A DNA stretch of 17,826 nucleotides from Candidatus Woesearchaeota archaeon (GCA_016185915.1 JACPMP010000105.1:1-17826), one strand, 5' to 3'. Positions 7,051-15,082 are shown, counted from the first letter of the stretch. The notes: generated by a model from the sequence alone, not told the origin. Translations and numbers: made by a program.

Positions 7051-7058
7051 TTTTTATA
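7051..7058 (+). promoter_or_regulatory. TATA-like box of the nuclease/Panacea-like pair
   Basis: TTTTTATA is centred about 27 bases before ATG 7082, consistent with a leaderless start. Confidence 0.45.
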
Positions 7059-7081
7059 GATATGTTCTTGACTTTTAATTT

Positions 7082-7798
7082 ATGCCAAAATTACCAAAAA
7101 TAAATGCCCAAATACTAAGGGACGCAATTGCCCATATGAAAGTTAATGAAAAATTACTGAATAAAATTTTTTATTATTCAATTTTTGATTCAAGTATTTT
7201 TGAAGAACATGAATTTTTTCCATCAAAAGAAACAGAAGATTACCGAAATCAAACAAGAGAATTATTGAAAGAGTATTTAGATGATAATAAAAAAACTTTT
7301 AGCCCTTATTTAAAAAAGCAAAACTTTCATATTTTTGAAAAAGAGTTTATTGGTACAGATATTCTTAGCAGGTTACTATTAGCTAAACATTTACAATTAT
7401 TAGGGATAAAGTGTGATCCAATATTATCAAGAGGTTTTGACCTTAAGTTGGTCGGAGCTAATACATATATTGAGTTAAAAAGAATGATAAAGTGGAGTAA
7501 CTTTTCAGATTATTTTGAACAATTTATCGATAAGATAAAGTTACATAATAAAGAAAATAAAAATAGATATTTATACGTTGTGGCATGTGCACACCCCTTT
7601 TTGATAAATAGAATACTTAAAAGTGAAAACTCAGGAAAACTTAATAAGTATCTAAAAAATATTATGGAAAGTCATTACGTTTTAGAAAAGTTAATAAAGG
7701 AGCTTAATTCAAGCATAATAATAGGGCACATAGATAAAGAGATTTCAGATGGTAACAATCTTAAATCTCTATGTGAGGATATACAAAAGAAGATTTAA
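7082..7798 (+). CDS. Putative PD-(D/E)XK-type nuclease
   Basis: The 238-aa protein has a soluble helical N-terminal half, then a core resembling the PD-(D/E)XK fold: GFDLKLVGANTYIELKRM, with Asp120, Glu131 and Lys133 in a D-x10-E-x-K arrangement on two adjacent strands. A further strand RYLYVVACAHPF (162-173) follows after a helix, the usual order in restriction-like enzymes. Helices fill the C-terminus. There is no transmembrane segment. It is followed after 19 bases by a YwgA/Panacea-like gene on the same strand, suggesting a two-gene defence or toxin-antitoxin unit. The region looks still richer in A and T than its neighbours, which fits transfer. The nuclease call rests on the motif alone; DNA or RNA target is unknown. 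Confidence 0.5.
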   Translation: MPKLPKINAQILRDAIAHMKVNEKLLNKIFYYSIFDSSIFEEHEFFPSKETEDYRNQTRELLKEYLDDNKKTFSPYLKKQNFHIFEKEFIGTDILSRLLLAKHLQLLGIKCDPILSRGFDLKLVGANTYIELKRMIKWSNFSDYFEQFIDKIKLHNKENKNRYLYVVACAHPFLINRILKSENSGKLNKYLKNIMESHYVLEKLIKELNSSIIIGHIDKEISDGNNLKSLCEDIQKKI

Positions 7799-7817
7799 AC
7801 TTAACTATTAATGACTA

Positions 7818-8270
7818 ATGAGTATTACTAATATTAAATTATCGGATTCTCAGAAGTTAATGTTTTATATAATTAATAAAACTAAGAAGCACATTGAAGG
7901 TCGGAAAAAATTAATGAAGTTAATGTTCTTAATTGAACATTATGACTTAAAGACTAACAAATTAGTGAATGACGGGTTATTAAATAATGATTTTATAATA
8001 TATCATTACGGAGTATTCAGCTTTAAGGTAATGGAAGATTATTTTATTCTAATAAATACTGGATTGGTTACAGAATATCCAATTAAAGCTGTGAGTATTG
8101 AACTTGGATTAGAGCCTGGACTTAAAGCTAAAGCTGATAAAATACTCTCTCAATTTGGAGAAAAAAACTCTGATGATTTAGAAATCGAAACTTTAGCAAT
8201 GTTAAAATTAGATAGGGTTACCAAAATGGAACATTTTGGCAAAAATGTTAAGACTTTAATAAAAAAATAA
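7818..8270 (+). CDS. YwgA/Panacea (DUF4065)-like protein, possible antitoxin
   Basis: The 150-aa protein has the layout of the YwgA/Panacea group: an early helix ending in a basic KLMKLMFLIEHYDLK (residues 31-45), then FIIYHYGVFSFKVMEDYFIL (59-78) where the family shows a Y-x-Y-G-P-Y-S-like element, then TGLVTEY. Here Val replaces the usual Pro and Phe the usual Tyr. The C-terminal part is helical and charged. Panacea domains act as antitoxins that neutralise many unrelated toxins, so beside a putative nuclease an antitoxin role is reasonable, though inferred. No Shine-Dalgarno is seen at ATG 7818; an out-of-frame ATG at 7811 opens a six-codon ORF across it. Homology is judged by eye and is tentative. 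Confidence 0.45.
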   Translation: MSITNIKLSDSQKLMFYIINKTKKHIEGRKKLMKLMFLIEHYDLKTNKLVNDGLLNNDFIIYHYGVFSFKVMEDYFILINTGLVTEYPIKAVSIELGLEPGLKAKADKILSQFGEKNSDDLEIETLAMLKLDRVTKMEHFGKNVKTLIKK

Positions 8271-8350
8271 ATTTTCTTCTCTATTAAATAAGTCTTCTGA
8301 AATCAAAATGATTTAATATATTTGCCAACCACAACGCACTAGCTATTTCA

Positions 8351-8405
8351 CCAACCGATAATGCACCAGAACCGAAAATAAATACATATTTATATTCCAA
8401 CCGAT
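8351..8405 (+). promoter_or_regulatory. Promoter of the Cys-rich membrane protein, flanked by CCAACCGAT repeats
   Basis: TTTATATT (8389-8396) is centred about 25 bases before ATG 8417. CCAACCGAT occurs on both sides, at 8351-8359 and 8397-8405, so a regulator could occupy the TATA region. The rest of 8271-8416 shows nothing further. Confidence 0.45.
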
Positions 8406-8416
8406 TTATTAATAGA

Positions 8417-9031
8417 ATGCCATTTAAAATAAAAGAAACAATACTTGGAGTTAGCATTGCTGTAATATTTGTATTCTTTGTTGTTTTTGGAATTAAGGCA
8501 TTTTACAAAGAGCCGAAATATGAGGATTTTTGCAGAATAGGCACATTGATTGATTTCGTCTCCGGAAAAGGTCATTATTACGAGCCTTATCCCGTAAGAA
8601 TTAAAGAGACTGCAGAAAATGTCTGTGCAAAGGCAAATTTTGAATACGACAAATTCAGAAAGAGTTGTGCAGAAAAAAATGCTGATGCTGTCTACGAGTT
8701 TGATGAAAAGGGCTGCCAAGTTGGAAGGGAATGCACTTCATGCAATGTTGATTTCAACAAAGCAAGGAACATATACTTCAGGAATGTTTTCATTATAAGC
8801 GGAATTGTTGGGATTGTTACTATAATCATTGGTGCTGTTTTGCATTTGACAAGTGTTAGTGCAGGCTTGTTTGGGGGAGGAGTCTTAACCATAATCTATG
8901 GGACAATGAACTATTGGAGCGAGTTAGCTGACTGGGCAAGATTTGTTATTTTAGGCATTGCATTGGCTATACTTATTTACTTGGGCTATAAAGGATTCTC
9001 TATATTTGGTTTTGGCAAGAAAGAAGGATAG
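8417..9031 (+). CDS. Cys-rich four-helix membrane protein of unknown function
   Basis: The 204-aa protein has one N-terminal membrane helix (about 8-28), an external or loop domain of about 90 residues with six cysteines (39, 70, 84, 100, 106, 109, the last two as CTSC), then three more helices (about 121-143, 147-163, 173-193) and a basic tail. The spacing suggests disulphides or a small metal site in the loop. No family is recognised. It stands alone, with its own TATA-like promoter, between the nuclease pair and repeat copy 2. Confidence 0.65.
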   Translation: MPFKIKETILGVSIAVIFVFFVVFGIKAFYKEPKYEDFCRIGTLIDFVSGKGHYYEPYPVRIKETAENVCAKANFEYDKFRKSCAEKNADAVYEFDEKGCQVGRECTSCNVDFNKARNIYFRNVFIISGIVGIVTIIIGAVLHLTSVSAGLFGGGVLTIIYGTMNYWSELADWARFVILGIALAILIYLGYKGFSIFGFGKKEG

Positions 9032-9114
9032 ATTTATATTGGTTAAATACATCAATTTCTAAAACTTGATTCATTATTACATAAGAAACACGAACAATGA
9101 AAAGGATTAAAAAA

Positions 9115-9330
9115 TTCAATCAGTTCGCTAACGCTCACAATATTTACACTCGGCAAAAATTTTTACTGCCAGTGACATGCGAGTGAGCTCGTTCAAAAGC
9201 GAACTCGCTCACAGGTCACTATTTTTGCCTCGAATTGATTCAATATTGATAGTGTATGAACGGGTGAGGCTTTTTTTAATGGCAAGCAAAAAAAGCCGAG
9301 CACAAATTATCGTGCGAAGCACGGATTGAA
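9115..9330. repeat. Structured intergenic repeat, copy 2 (long form)
   Basis: Ends TTCAATC (9115-9121) and GATTGAA (9324-9330). First part: a long hairpin with GGCAAAAAT (9152-9160) pairing ATTTTTGCC (9221-9229), AGTGAC (9171-9176) pairing GTCACT (9215-9220), and GTGAGC (9183-9188) pairing GCTCAC (9207-9212). Second part: GGCTTTTTTT (9268-9277) pairing AAAAAAAGCC (9288-9297), then GAGCACAA, then mini-hairpin CGTGC-GAA-GCACG (9311-9323). The layout matches copy 3 although the stem sequences differ. It lies between the ends of two convergent genes. The remainder of 9032-9409 shows no gene. Confidence 0.7.
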
Positions 9331-9409
9331 AAATTAAAAGACTTAAATATGTAACTTATAATAAAATAAGAAACAATATTAAAGATTTAGTCTAGTTAAG
9401 TTATTTTGC

Positions 9410-9808
9410 TCAAAAATCAGTAAAATAGATTACAAGCCATATCAAGCTGCCAATCACAAAGAAAAATCCGACTCCAAGAACTATTGAAGGATTATCAAAA
9501 TACGGCACAACCAATTCTGTTAAATAAGGTATATTTATTTTTATTAACCAAGAAAATAATGAAGCAACAAGCGCCATTTCTATCAATGAGTGTATTAGTC
9601 CAAGCAGCATCCATCCAATATGCTGGCCGCCCACATCAATAAAGTTGTATATTATATCTAAAATAAGGAATATGAAAAATACTATTAAGGATATTATTAG
9701 CAAAGTTTTGCTGTATGGTATTTTAAAATATCTCTCAGTGAACGCAATCACCATTATCCCAGCTGCTATTCCAGCAAGCTGGTCTTCTATTTCTACTAAG
9801 AGTTTCAT
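9410..9808 (-). CDS. Small four-helix membrane protein
   Basis: The 132-aa protein has four hydrophobic segments (about residues 9-24, 35-56, 63-88 and 108-129) and almost no soluble part. It begins MKLLVEIEDQLAGIAAGIM and ends at the membrane edge (IYFTDF). No family is recognised and no conserved polar motif stands out. It lies 71 bases downstream of the GNAT-like gene on the same strand, so joint transcription is possible. No convincing TATA box was found directly upstream. Confidence 0.55.
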   Translation of the reverse strand: MKLLVEIEDQLAGIAAGIMVIAFTERYFKIPYSKTLLIISLIVFFIFLILDIIYNFIDVGGQHIGWMLLGLIHSLIEMALVASLFSWLIKINIPYLTELVVPYFDNPSIVLGVGFFFVIGSLIWLVIYFTDF

Positions 9809-9879
9809 TAAATTGAACTTAAAAAGATGTTGTTTAATAATATTTTGTTTTTCAAAAAAAGTAAAAAAGATAGAGTAAA

Positions 9880-10866
9880 CTATTTACTTATATTCAATGG
9901 CTGAAGTTTAGCATATCTGCCCGGTTGTGCATCTATCCTTCTCGCGAATGCCTTATAGGACGGCGTAGCAGTTAATGGTTTATATCTAGCTTCACCCGGG
10001 GCCTTTTGGTTGTAGCCCTCATCGAGCCATCTTGCTACCATTCTTTCTACCTCAGATTTTGTCAATTTTCTAAATGGCACAACTGAAATCTTTTGTTCAG
10101 CAGCTTTTCTAAAATTAACTTTTTCATAATCTTCATCAGGTATATCATCAAGTGTTGGCACCCCTAACTTTCCTAAATACTTAGCACCGATTTTTTTTAA
10201 TATATCGTCACTTATTAAGTCGTCTGTTATCACGCCAATATTTGTTTTTCCTTTAGATAAGCTAAATTCCTTTGCCGCTTGCATGACATATCGAACCAAG
10301 GGTTCCAGAGCAGGTTGATATTTATTGTCTGCTGAAGCAACATAATAAAGGGCGGTATATTGGTGCTTGCCATCGTCAACTAATGGGCTTGTGCCTTTTG
10401 CTTGTGGCCTTGGAACACCATAAACATCAACTACAACAGAAGCAACCACTTTGCCATTGTGGCGTGCCACATACCATGCATAACCTTCATTTGTAGGATC
10501 AGAAAGTTCTTTCTTTGCCCATTTGTAATCAATAACTCTACCATCGGCAAACTTTTTGATTTTTTCAGATGCTTCTGGGCCAAATCTCCTCCTTCCCTCT
10601 TGAATCACGCTGTTATAAATTAATCTCCTCGCTTCTTTAAGAACATCGAGATGCTGGCTAACATTCTGATTATTAATTACAATTAACTCTAAGTCACTCA
10701 ATAGATTTTCTTCTGCTAATCTTCTAGAAGGGTGTATAGCGGGTACATATTTATCTCCATGTTTATCTGCATATAACTTTCGTTTAGCTTCAATTCTGCC
10801 ATAATTCATAGGACCTCCTCTTTTTAGTATTGGAGGTACTTGCCTATCTTTTCGATCTTTCGTCAT
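9880..10866 (-). CDS. GNAT-fold-like protein, divergent acetyltransferase candidate
   Basis: The 328-aa protein has a basic N-terminal tail (to about residue 50), then a region that reads like a GNAT core: a helix with EARRLIYNSVI, strands YAWYVARHNGKVVASVVVDVYG (about 130-151), TALYYVASADNK, then a helix EPLVRYVMQAAKEF and a strand TNIGVITD. A C-terminal segment VVPFRKLTKSEVERMVARWL, then DEGYN, aligns loosely with YVYPLREKW...SSEILPILKFYVDLGFG of the divergent neighbour at 11026, so the two are probably distant paralogues. GNAT enzymes transfer acyl groups from acyl-CoA; the substrate here is unknown. ATG 10866 gives the longest form; an ATG at 10809 has GGAGGT just before it, 3 bases away, so a 309-aa start is possible. 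Confidence 0.5.
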   Translation of the reverse strand: MTKDRKDRQVPPILKRGGPMNYGRIEAKRKLYADKHGDKYVPAIHPSRRLAEENLLSDLELIVINNQNVSQHLDVLKEARRLIYNSVIQEGRRRFGPEASEKIKKFADGRVIDYKWAKKELSDPTNEGYAWYVARHNGKVVASVVVDVYGVPRPQAKGTSPLVDDGKHQYTALYYVASADNKYQPALEPLVRYVMQAAKEFSLSKGKTNIGVITDDLISDDILKKIGAKYLGKLGVPTLDDIPDEDYEKVNFRKAAEQKISVVPFRKLTKSEVERMVARWLDEGYNQKAPGEARYKPLTATPSYKAFARRIDAQPGRYAKLQPLNISK

Positions 10867-10959
10867 CTTAAATTTTCCACCCCATAGCTAATATTCATAT
10901 AATAACTACTATTTAAATCTTTCTATTTTATTTACTAGATAGTGATAACGTTTCAGATA

Positions 10960-11000
10960 ATTTTCTATATTGAAAATTAATTATTAGAAAAATATATATA
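10960..11000 (+). promoter_or_regulatory. Promoter and palindromic operator of the 476-aa gene
   Basis: A TATA-like run ATATATATA (10992-11000) lies about 30 bases before ATG 11026. Just upstream is TAATTTTC (10959-10966), six bases, then GAAAATTA (10973-10980), an 8-bp palindrome. It contains the CTATATTGAAAAT motif shared with the winged-helix promoter, and 17 bases of it recur inverted after the gene (12480-12496). Confidence 0.5.
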
Positions 11001-11025
11001 ATGGTCATCTTAGATATAACATTCA

Positions 11026-12456
11026 ATGACTTTTACTGAGTTATTTTCGAAAGATGGAAGAAATGTTATTGGGTTATTAGAAGTGGAAGCACAAGAAGAT
11101 ATTAATTTGCTTAAGCAGATTCACGACTTATTTAGAGAAAAATTATCAAAAATAAGAGGTGTAGTTGATGCATGGGAAAACGGAAGGCATACAGAAAGAT
11201 TTGATTCTTTTATAAGAGAAATTAAAAGAATAAATGTTAAATTAACAAAACTGATTGACAAAATGCTTGAGCTTGAAACTAAGGAAGAGTCAATTGTTAA
11301 AGTTCTTTTAGCAAGGAATGCTGTAGAAACAGGAACTACAGCACAACGTAGCATTGAAGAATTGATTGAAAAGTTAAAGGAGCATTTGGATCGCTTTCGC
11401 GACATATTGGTAAATCTGAGATTTTTGATTTCTAAACAAAATTTTTTCATTAAGAATACTTGGAGCGGCAAAATTGTATTGGATTATGAGCAACATGGCC
11501 AATTTTTCTTTATGCTTAAAGATGAGATGTCAATTGAAGAAAGATTAGATAAATTTGCTGTTGAGGTTGAGCATGAGGCAAGGTATCTTCTTGGGTTTGT
11601 AGAGTCAAAACCTGAAGGAGCAATTAGTTTTGAAGAGGCATTAAGTCCAGACAGCCCTGATTTTAAGAGGTTATACGATGAAATTTTCAAGGAAATATTC
11701 CCCGACAGCGGAGAATTATTGCCACTAAAGGAACTAAAAGATAATTTAAGATGGAGGTATGAAAGAATAAGAAAAAATGGCGAGATTTATCATATCTTAA
11801 TTGTGAAAGTTGGCCCTGTTCCAGTTGGGGCATCGATGTTCAGCACAATTCGTGTTAACAACACTGTTTGTTTAGGTTGTTTGTGGTACTTCTTTCTTGC
11901 AAAAAAAATGGCAGAGGAATATTTAAAAAGAAAAGGTGTTTTAGCAAAGCAGTTGCTTGAAGCTACTTTGCAACTATTTAGAAGAGATATGCAAAGATTT
12001 GGTTATAAAGAGCTTAGCATTATAGTTTCTGATTTGCCTCCTAATCCCGATAGAAAAACTGACTTCCACAGAAAAAGCCAGTCATTTAAGGATATTACCG
12101 CAGGCATGACTAGACAAGAGATTGACGGATACATCGCTCGCTACAGACGTTCTTACGAACTTCAGGTAAGATTGAAAAGGTTTGTTGGTTTTAGGAAAGC
12201 TAACTTTACTTATGTAGTTTCAGATTTAGACGAAGAAAAAGCAAAAAATCCGGCATTTGATGTGGCCTATTGTGATTTTTACGTATATCCACTAAGAGAA
12301 AAGTGGAAACAATCCAGAAGAATGCATAGCTCTGAGATTTTGCCTATCTTGAAATTTTATGTTGACTTAGGTTTTGGCCTTTCCAATAAAAGACCAGAGC
12401 TTTATGAAGCAATGGAAAGGGAAATAGTAAGAAAAGGATTCGTACGATTAACTTAA
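11026..12456 (+). CDS. GNAT-fold-like protein with helical N-terminal domain
   Basis: In this 476-aa protein, residues 1-170 are strongly helical and probably coiled-coil (ELIEKLKEHLDRFRDIL and similar heptads). Residues 190-400 read like a GNAT module: HILIVKVGPVPVGASMF as paired strands, a strand VCLGCLWYFFLA, a helix in KQLLEATLQLFRRDMQRFGY, a strand ELSIIVSDL, then VGFRKANFTYVVSD. The end YCDFYVYPLREKW...SSEILPILKFYVDLGFG resembles the end of the divergent gene at 9880-10866. No Shine-Dalgarno is present; the start follows a TATA-like run. The gene is flanked by a 17-bp inverted repeat. A fusion of a coiled coil to an acetyltransferase-like domain suggests binding to a partner or to itself. 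Substrate unknown. Confidence 0.5.
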   Translation: MTFTELFSKDGRNVIGLLEVEAQEDINLLKQIHDLFREKLSKIRGVVDAWENGRHTERFDSFIREIKRINVKLTKLIDKMLELETKEESIVKVLLARNAVETGTTAQRSIEELIEKLKEHLDRFRDILVNLRFLISKQNFFIKNTWSGKIVLDYEQHGQFFFMLKDEMSIEERLDKFAVEVEHEARYLLGFVESKPEGAISFEEALSPDSPDFKRLYDEIFKEIFPDSGELLPLKELKDNLRWRYERIRKNGEIYHILIVKVGPVPVGASMFSTIRVNNTVCLGCLWYFFLAKKMAEEYLKRKGVLAKQLLEATLQLFRRDMQRFGYKELSIIVSDLPPNPDRKTDFHRKSQSFKDITAGMTRQEIDGYIARYRRSYELQVRLKRFVGFRKANFTYVVSDLDEEKAKNPAFDVAYCDFYVYPLREKWKQSRRMHSSEILPILKFYVDLGFGLSNKRPELYEAMEREIVRKGFVRLT

Positions 12457-12479
12457 TTAATAGTATTGACTATAATTTT

Positions 12480-12496
12480 ATTAATTTTCAATATAG
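12480..12496. repeat. Inverted copy of the 17-bp element upstream of the GNAT-like gene
   Basis: ATTAATTTTCAATATAG is the exact reverse complement of 10965-10981. The two copies flank the 476-aa gene. The present copy lies between two convergent genes, where a promoter is not expected. Confidence 0.65.
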
Positions 12497-12547
12497 TAAT
12501 AAATTTAAAAATTAGTATTTTTATTTAATTACTTTATAGAAAATAAT

Positions 12548-14962
12548 TTATTTCCTTCTTAATCTCTTTTCCATTTCAGCTATTGCTATAGTTGTCTTTA
12601 GTACAGTATCTGGATTCAATGAAATTGAGTCTATACCACATTTTACCAGAAATTCAGCGAAGTCAATTCTATCCGATGGGCCCTGGCCGCACAGTCCGAT
12701 CTTGACCTTATTCCTCTTCGCCTTATGTATAACCTCATAAATCATTCTTTTAACAGCAGGATTTCTCTCGTCATAAAGTCTGCTTACCAATTCAGAATCT
12801 CTATCTAAGCCAAGAGTTAACTGCGTTAAGTCATTACTTCCTATGCTAAATCCGTCAAAAATCTTTGCAAAATCATCAGCCAAAACAACATTTGAAGGGA
12901 TTTCACACATCACATAGATTTCTAATCCGTTCTTGCCTTGAATCAATCCATATTTCTTCATTTCAGCAATAACTAGCCTGCCTTCTTCAACAGTCCTGCA
13001 AAAAGGGACCATAAGCTTTATGTTAGTTAATCCCATCTCGTCTCTTGCCTTTTTCATCGCTAAGCATTCCAAACCAAATGCCTCTCTATAGTTTCCGGTG
13101 TAATATCTTGAAGCTCCTCTCCATCCAATCATTGGGTTTTCTTCTTTTGGCTCAAATTCATTGCCACCAATTAAGTTAGCGTATTCATTACTTTTAAAAT
13201 CAGACATTCTCACAATTACATCTTTTGGATAGAACGCTGCCCCAATCATTGCAACTCCTTGCGTGAGCTTCTCAATAAAGAAATCAACTTTGTTTTTGTA
13301 AGCGTAAGTCAATTCACTAATAGTTTCTTTTATCTTCCTGTCTTTGAGTTTGTTGAAATGCAATAATGCCAAGGGATGAACTTTTATGTAAGAGCTTATA
13401 ATAAATTCCTCTCTTGCTAAGCCAACTCCATCATTTGGTATGAAAGAGAACTCGAATGCTTGGTCTGGATTGCCAACATTCATCATTATCTTTGTTTTTG
13501 GCTTTTTTAATTTTTTTAAATCCACTTTGCGGATGTCAAACTTCAATTTTCCTTTGTATACTTTTCCAACCTCACCCTCCGCACAGCTTATTGTAACATC
13601 AGTTCCTGTTTTCACAACCTCTGTTCCATGCTCTGTTCCAACAATTGCAGGGATTCCAAGCTCTCTTGCCACTATTGCTGCATGAGCTGTTCTTCCACCT
13701 TTATTTGTAACAATCGCAGAAGCCATCTTCATAATCGGTTCCCAATCTGGATCAGTTTTTTCTGTTATAAGAACTTCGCCTGCCTTAAAACTCCCCATAT
13801 CATTAACATTTTTTATTACATGAGCTTTCCCGCTTCCTATCTTTGTGCCAACGCTTAATCCTGTCAAGATAACCTGTCCTTTTTCCTTTAACACATATTC
13901 CTCAAGAATATTCATATTTTTTTGGCTCTGAACTGTTTCTGGCCTTGCTTGGACAATAAAAAGTTCATTTGTAATTCCATCTTTTGCCCACTCCATATCC
14001 ATTGGCTTAAACTTGCCGGCTTTTTTTGAGTAATAGTCTTCAATAATACAAGCCCACTTTGCAAGCTTTAGAATTTCGCCATCATTTAACACAAATTTAA
14101 AACGCTCTTCATAATTTACCTCGACATTCTCAGTTGTGTGCTTTGTGCCATGCTCACTGTAAATCATCTTTATTTTCTTGCTGCCTAATTTTTTGCTTAT
14201 TACAGATTTGTAACCATTTTTCAAAGTTGGCTTAAAAATGTAGAATTGATCTGGATTAACTGAGCCCTGCACAACATTTTCGCCTAAGCCATAAGCTCCA
14301 TTAATCAAGACAGCATCTTTAAAACCAGTCTCTGTGTCGATAGAAAACATTACTCCAGAACATGCTTTGTCACTTCTCACCATTTTTTGAATTCCAACAG
14401 ACAAAGAAACTTTAAAATGATCAAAGCCCTTATCTACTCTATAAGAAATTGCCCTATTTGTAAACAATGAAGCAAAGCATTTTTTTGTTGCGTCAATTAA
14501 AGCGTGCTCGCCTCTTATGTTAAGGTAAGTTTCCTGCTGGCCCGCGAAACTGGCATCAGGCAAATCTTCTGCTGTAGCTGAGCTTCTAACAGCAACATCC
14601 GTGTTGGCACCATATTGCTTGCATAATTTTTTGTAAGCATTGATTATCTCTTCTTTTAGCTCTTTTGGAAATTCTGCTTTCAAAATTGCTTCGCGTGCCT
14701 TTCTTCCTCTTTCTTTCAGGTTTGTTATTTTGGATGTATCTAAACCCTCAAGAATTTTTTTAAGCTCGTCTTTTATTTTTGCTTGCTCAAGAAAATAATT
14801 GTAGGCATAAGCAGTAACAGCAAACCCATTTGGGATTTTAACGCCATTTTTTGTCAAGTTTTTGTACATTTCACCCAAAGAAGCATTTTTGCCGCCAACT
14901 AAAGGAACATCATCAATAGTCAATTCGTTAAACCAAAGAATGAATTTTTTTTCTTTGCCCAA
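12548..14962 (-). CDS. ppsA: Phosphoenolpyruvate synthase (pyruvate, water dikinase)
   Basis: The 804-aa protein is full length for the family. It makes PEP from pyruvate with ATP, giving AMP and phosphate, in the cytoplasm at the base of gluconeogenesis; in archaea it may also run toward pyruvate. The N-terminal ATP-grasp domain (about 1-345) includes VGGKNASLGEM, VAVRSSATAEDLPDASFAGQ and FIVQARPETV. The swivelling phosphohistidine domain has KGGRTAHAAIVARELGIPAIVG with catalytic His427. The C-terminal PEP-binding barrel has GVGLAREEF, RMSDFKSNEY, GWRGASRYY, SIGSNDLTQLTLGLDRDS and GLCGQGPSD with catalytic Cys758. The start is TTG at 14962, preceded by GAGGTGG at 7 bases. All key residues are present. 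Confidence is very high. Confidence 0.97.
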   Translation of the reverse strand: MGKEKKFILWFNELTIDDVPLVGGKNASLGEMYKNLTKNGVKIPNGFAVTAYAYNYFLEQAKIKDELKKILEGLDTSKITNLKERGRKAREAILKAEFPKELKEEIINAYKKLCKQYGANTDVAVRSSATAEDLPDASFAGQQETYLNIRGEHALIDATKKCFASLFTNRAISYRVDKGFDHFKVSLSVGIQKMVRSDKACSGVMFSIDTETGFKDAVLINGAYGLGENVVQGSVNPDQFYIFKPTLKNGYKSVISKKLGSKKIKMIYSEHGTKHTTENVEVNYEERFKFVLNDGEILKLAKWACIIEDYYSKKAGKFKPMDMEWAKDGITNELFIVQARPETVQSQKNMNILEEYVLKEKGQVILTGLSVGTKIGSGKAHVIKNVNDMGSFKAGEVLITEKTDPDWEPIMKMASAIVTNKGGRTAHAAIVARELGIPAIVGTEHGTEVVKTGTDVTISCAEGEVGKVYKGKLKFDIRKVDLKKLKKPKTKIMMNVGNPDQAFEFSFIPNDGVGLAREEFIISSYIKVHPLALLHFNKLKDRKIKETISELTYAYKNKVDFFIEKLTQGVAMIGAAFYPKDVIVRMSDFKSNEYANLIGGNEFEPKEENPMIGWRGASRYYTGNYREAFGLECLAMKKARDEMGLTNIKLMVPFCRTVEEGRLVIAEMKKYGLIQGKNGLEIYVMCEIPSNVVLADDFAKIFDGFSIGSNDLTQLTLGLDRDSELVSRLYDERNPAVKRMIYEVIHKAKRNKVKIGLCGQGPSDRIDFAEFLVKCGIDSISLNPDTVLKTTIAIAEMEKRLRRK

Positions 14963-14969
14963 AACAGTA

Positions 14970-15011
14970 CCACCTCTTATTTTAAATAATTATGGTGGTT
15001 ATAGATATAAA
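14970..15011 (-). promoter_or_regulatory. Promoter, Shine-Dalgarno and small palindrome of ppsA
   Basis: TTTATATC (minus strand, 15011-15004) predicts a start near 14981. GAGGTGG (14976-14970) is the ribosome site, 7 bases before the TTG. A CCACC (14998-14994) upstream is complementary to the GGTGG (14974-14970) in this site and could form a DNA palindrome, or mask the site in a longer transcript. Confidence 0.5.
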
Positions 15012-15082
15012 GGTTTTGATTATTGCAGCTAAATTTCATTGATGTTTTTTATTTAAAGTTATTTAATATTATGAAGTTATAA

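Noticed and set aside
8390..8719. 109-codon minus-strand ORF over the promoter and start of the Cys-rich membrane protein.
   Set aside because: It crosses the TATA box and the N-terminal helix of a well-supported gene and has no features of its own.
9311..9340. GGATTGAAA at the repeat ends resembles the 3' end of many CRISPR repeats.
   Set aside because: There is no regular array of equal repeats and spacers, no leader and no cas gene; the copies are about 6 kb apart and contain internal hairpins.
11121..11471. 116-codon minus-strand ORF opposite the coiled-coil region.
   Set aside because: It is Ser- and Leu-rich antisense of Lys/Glu-rich helices, a usual shadow.
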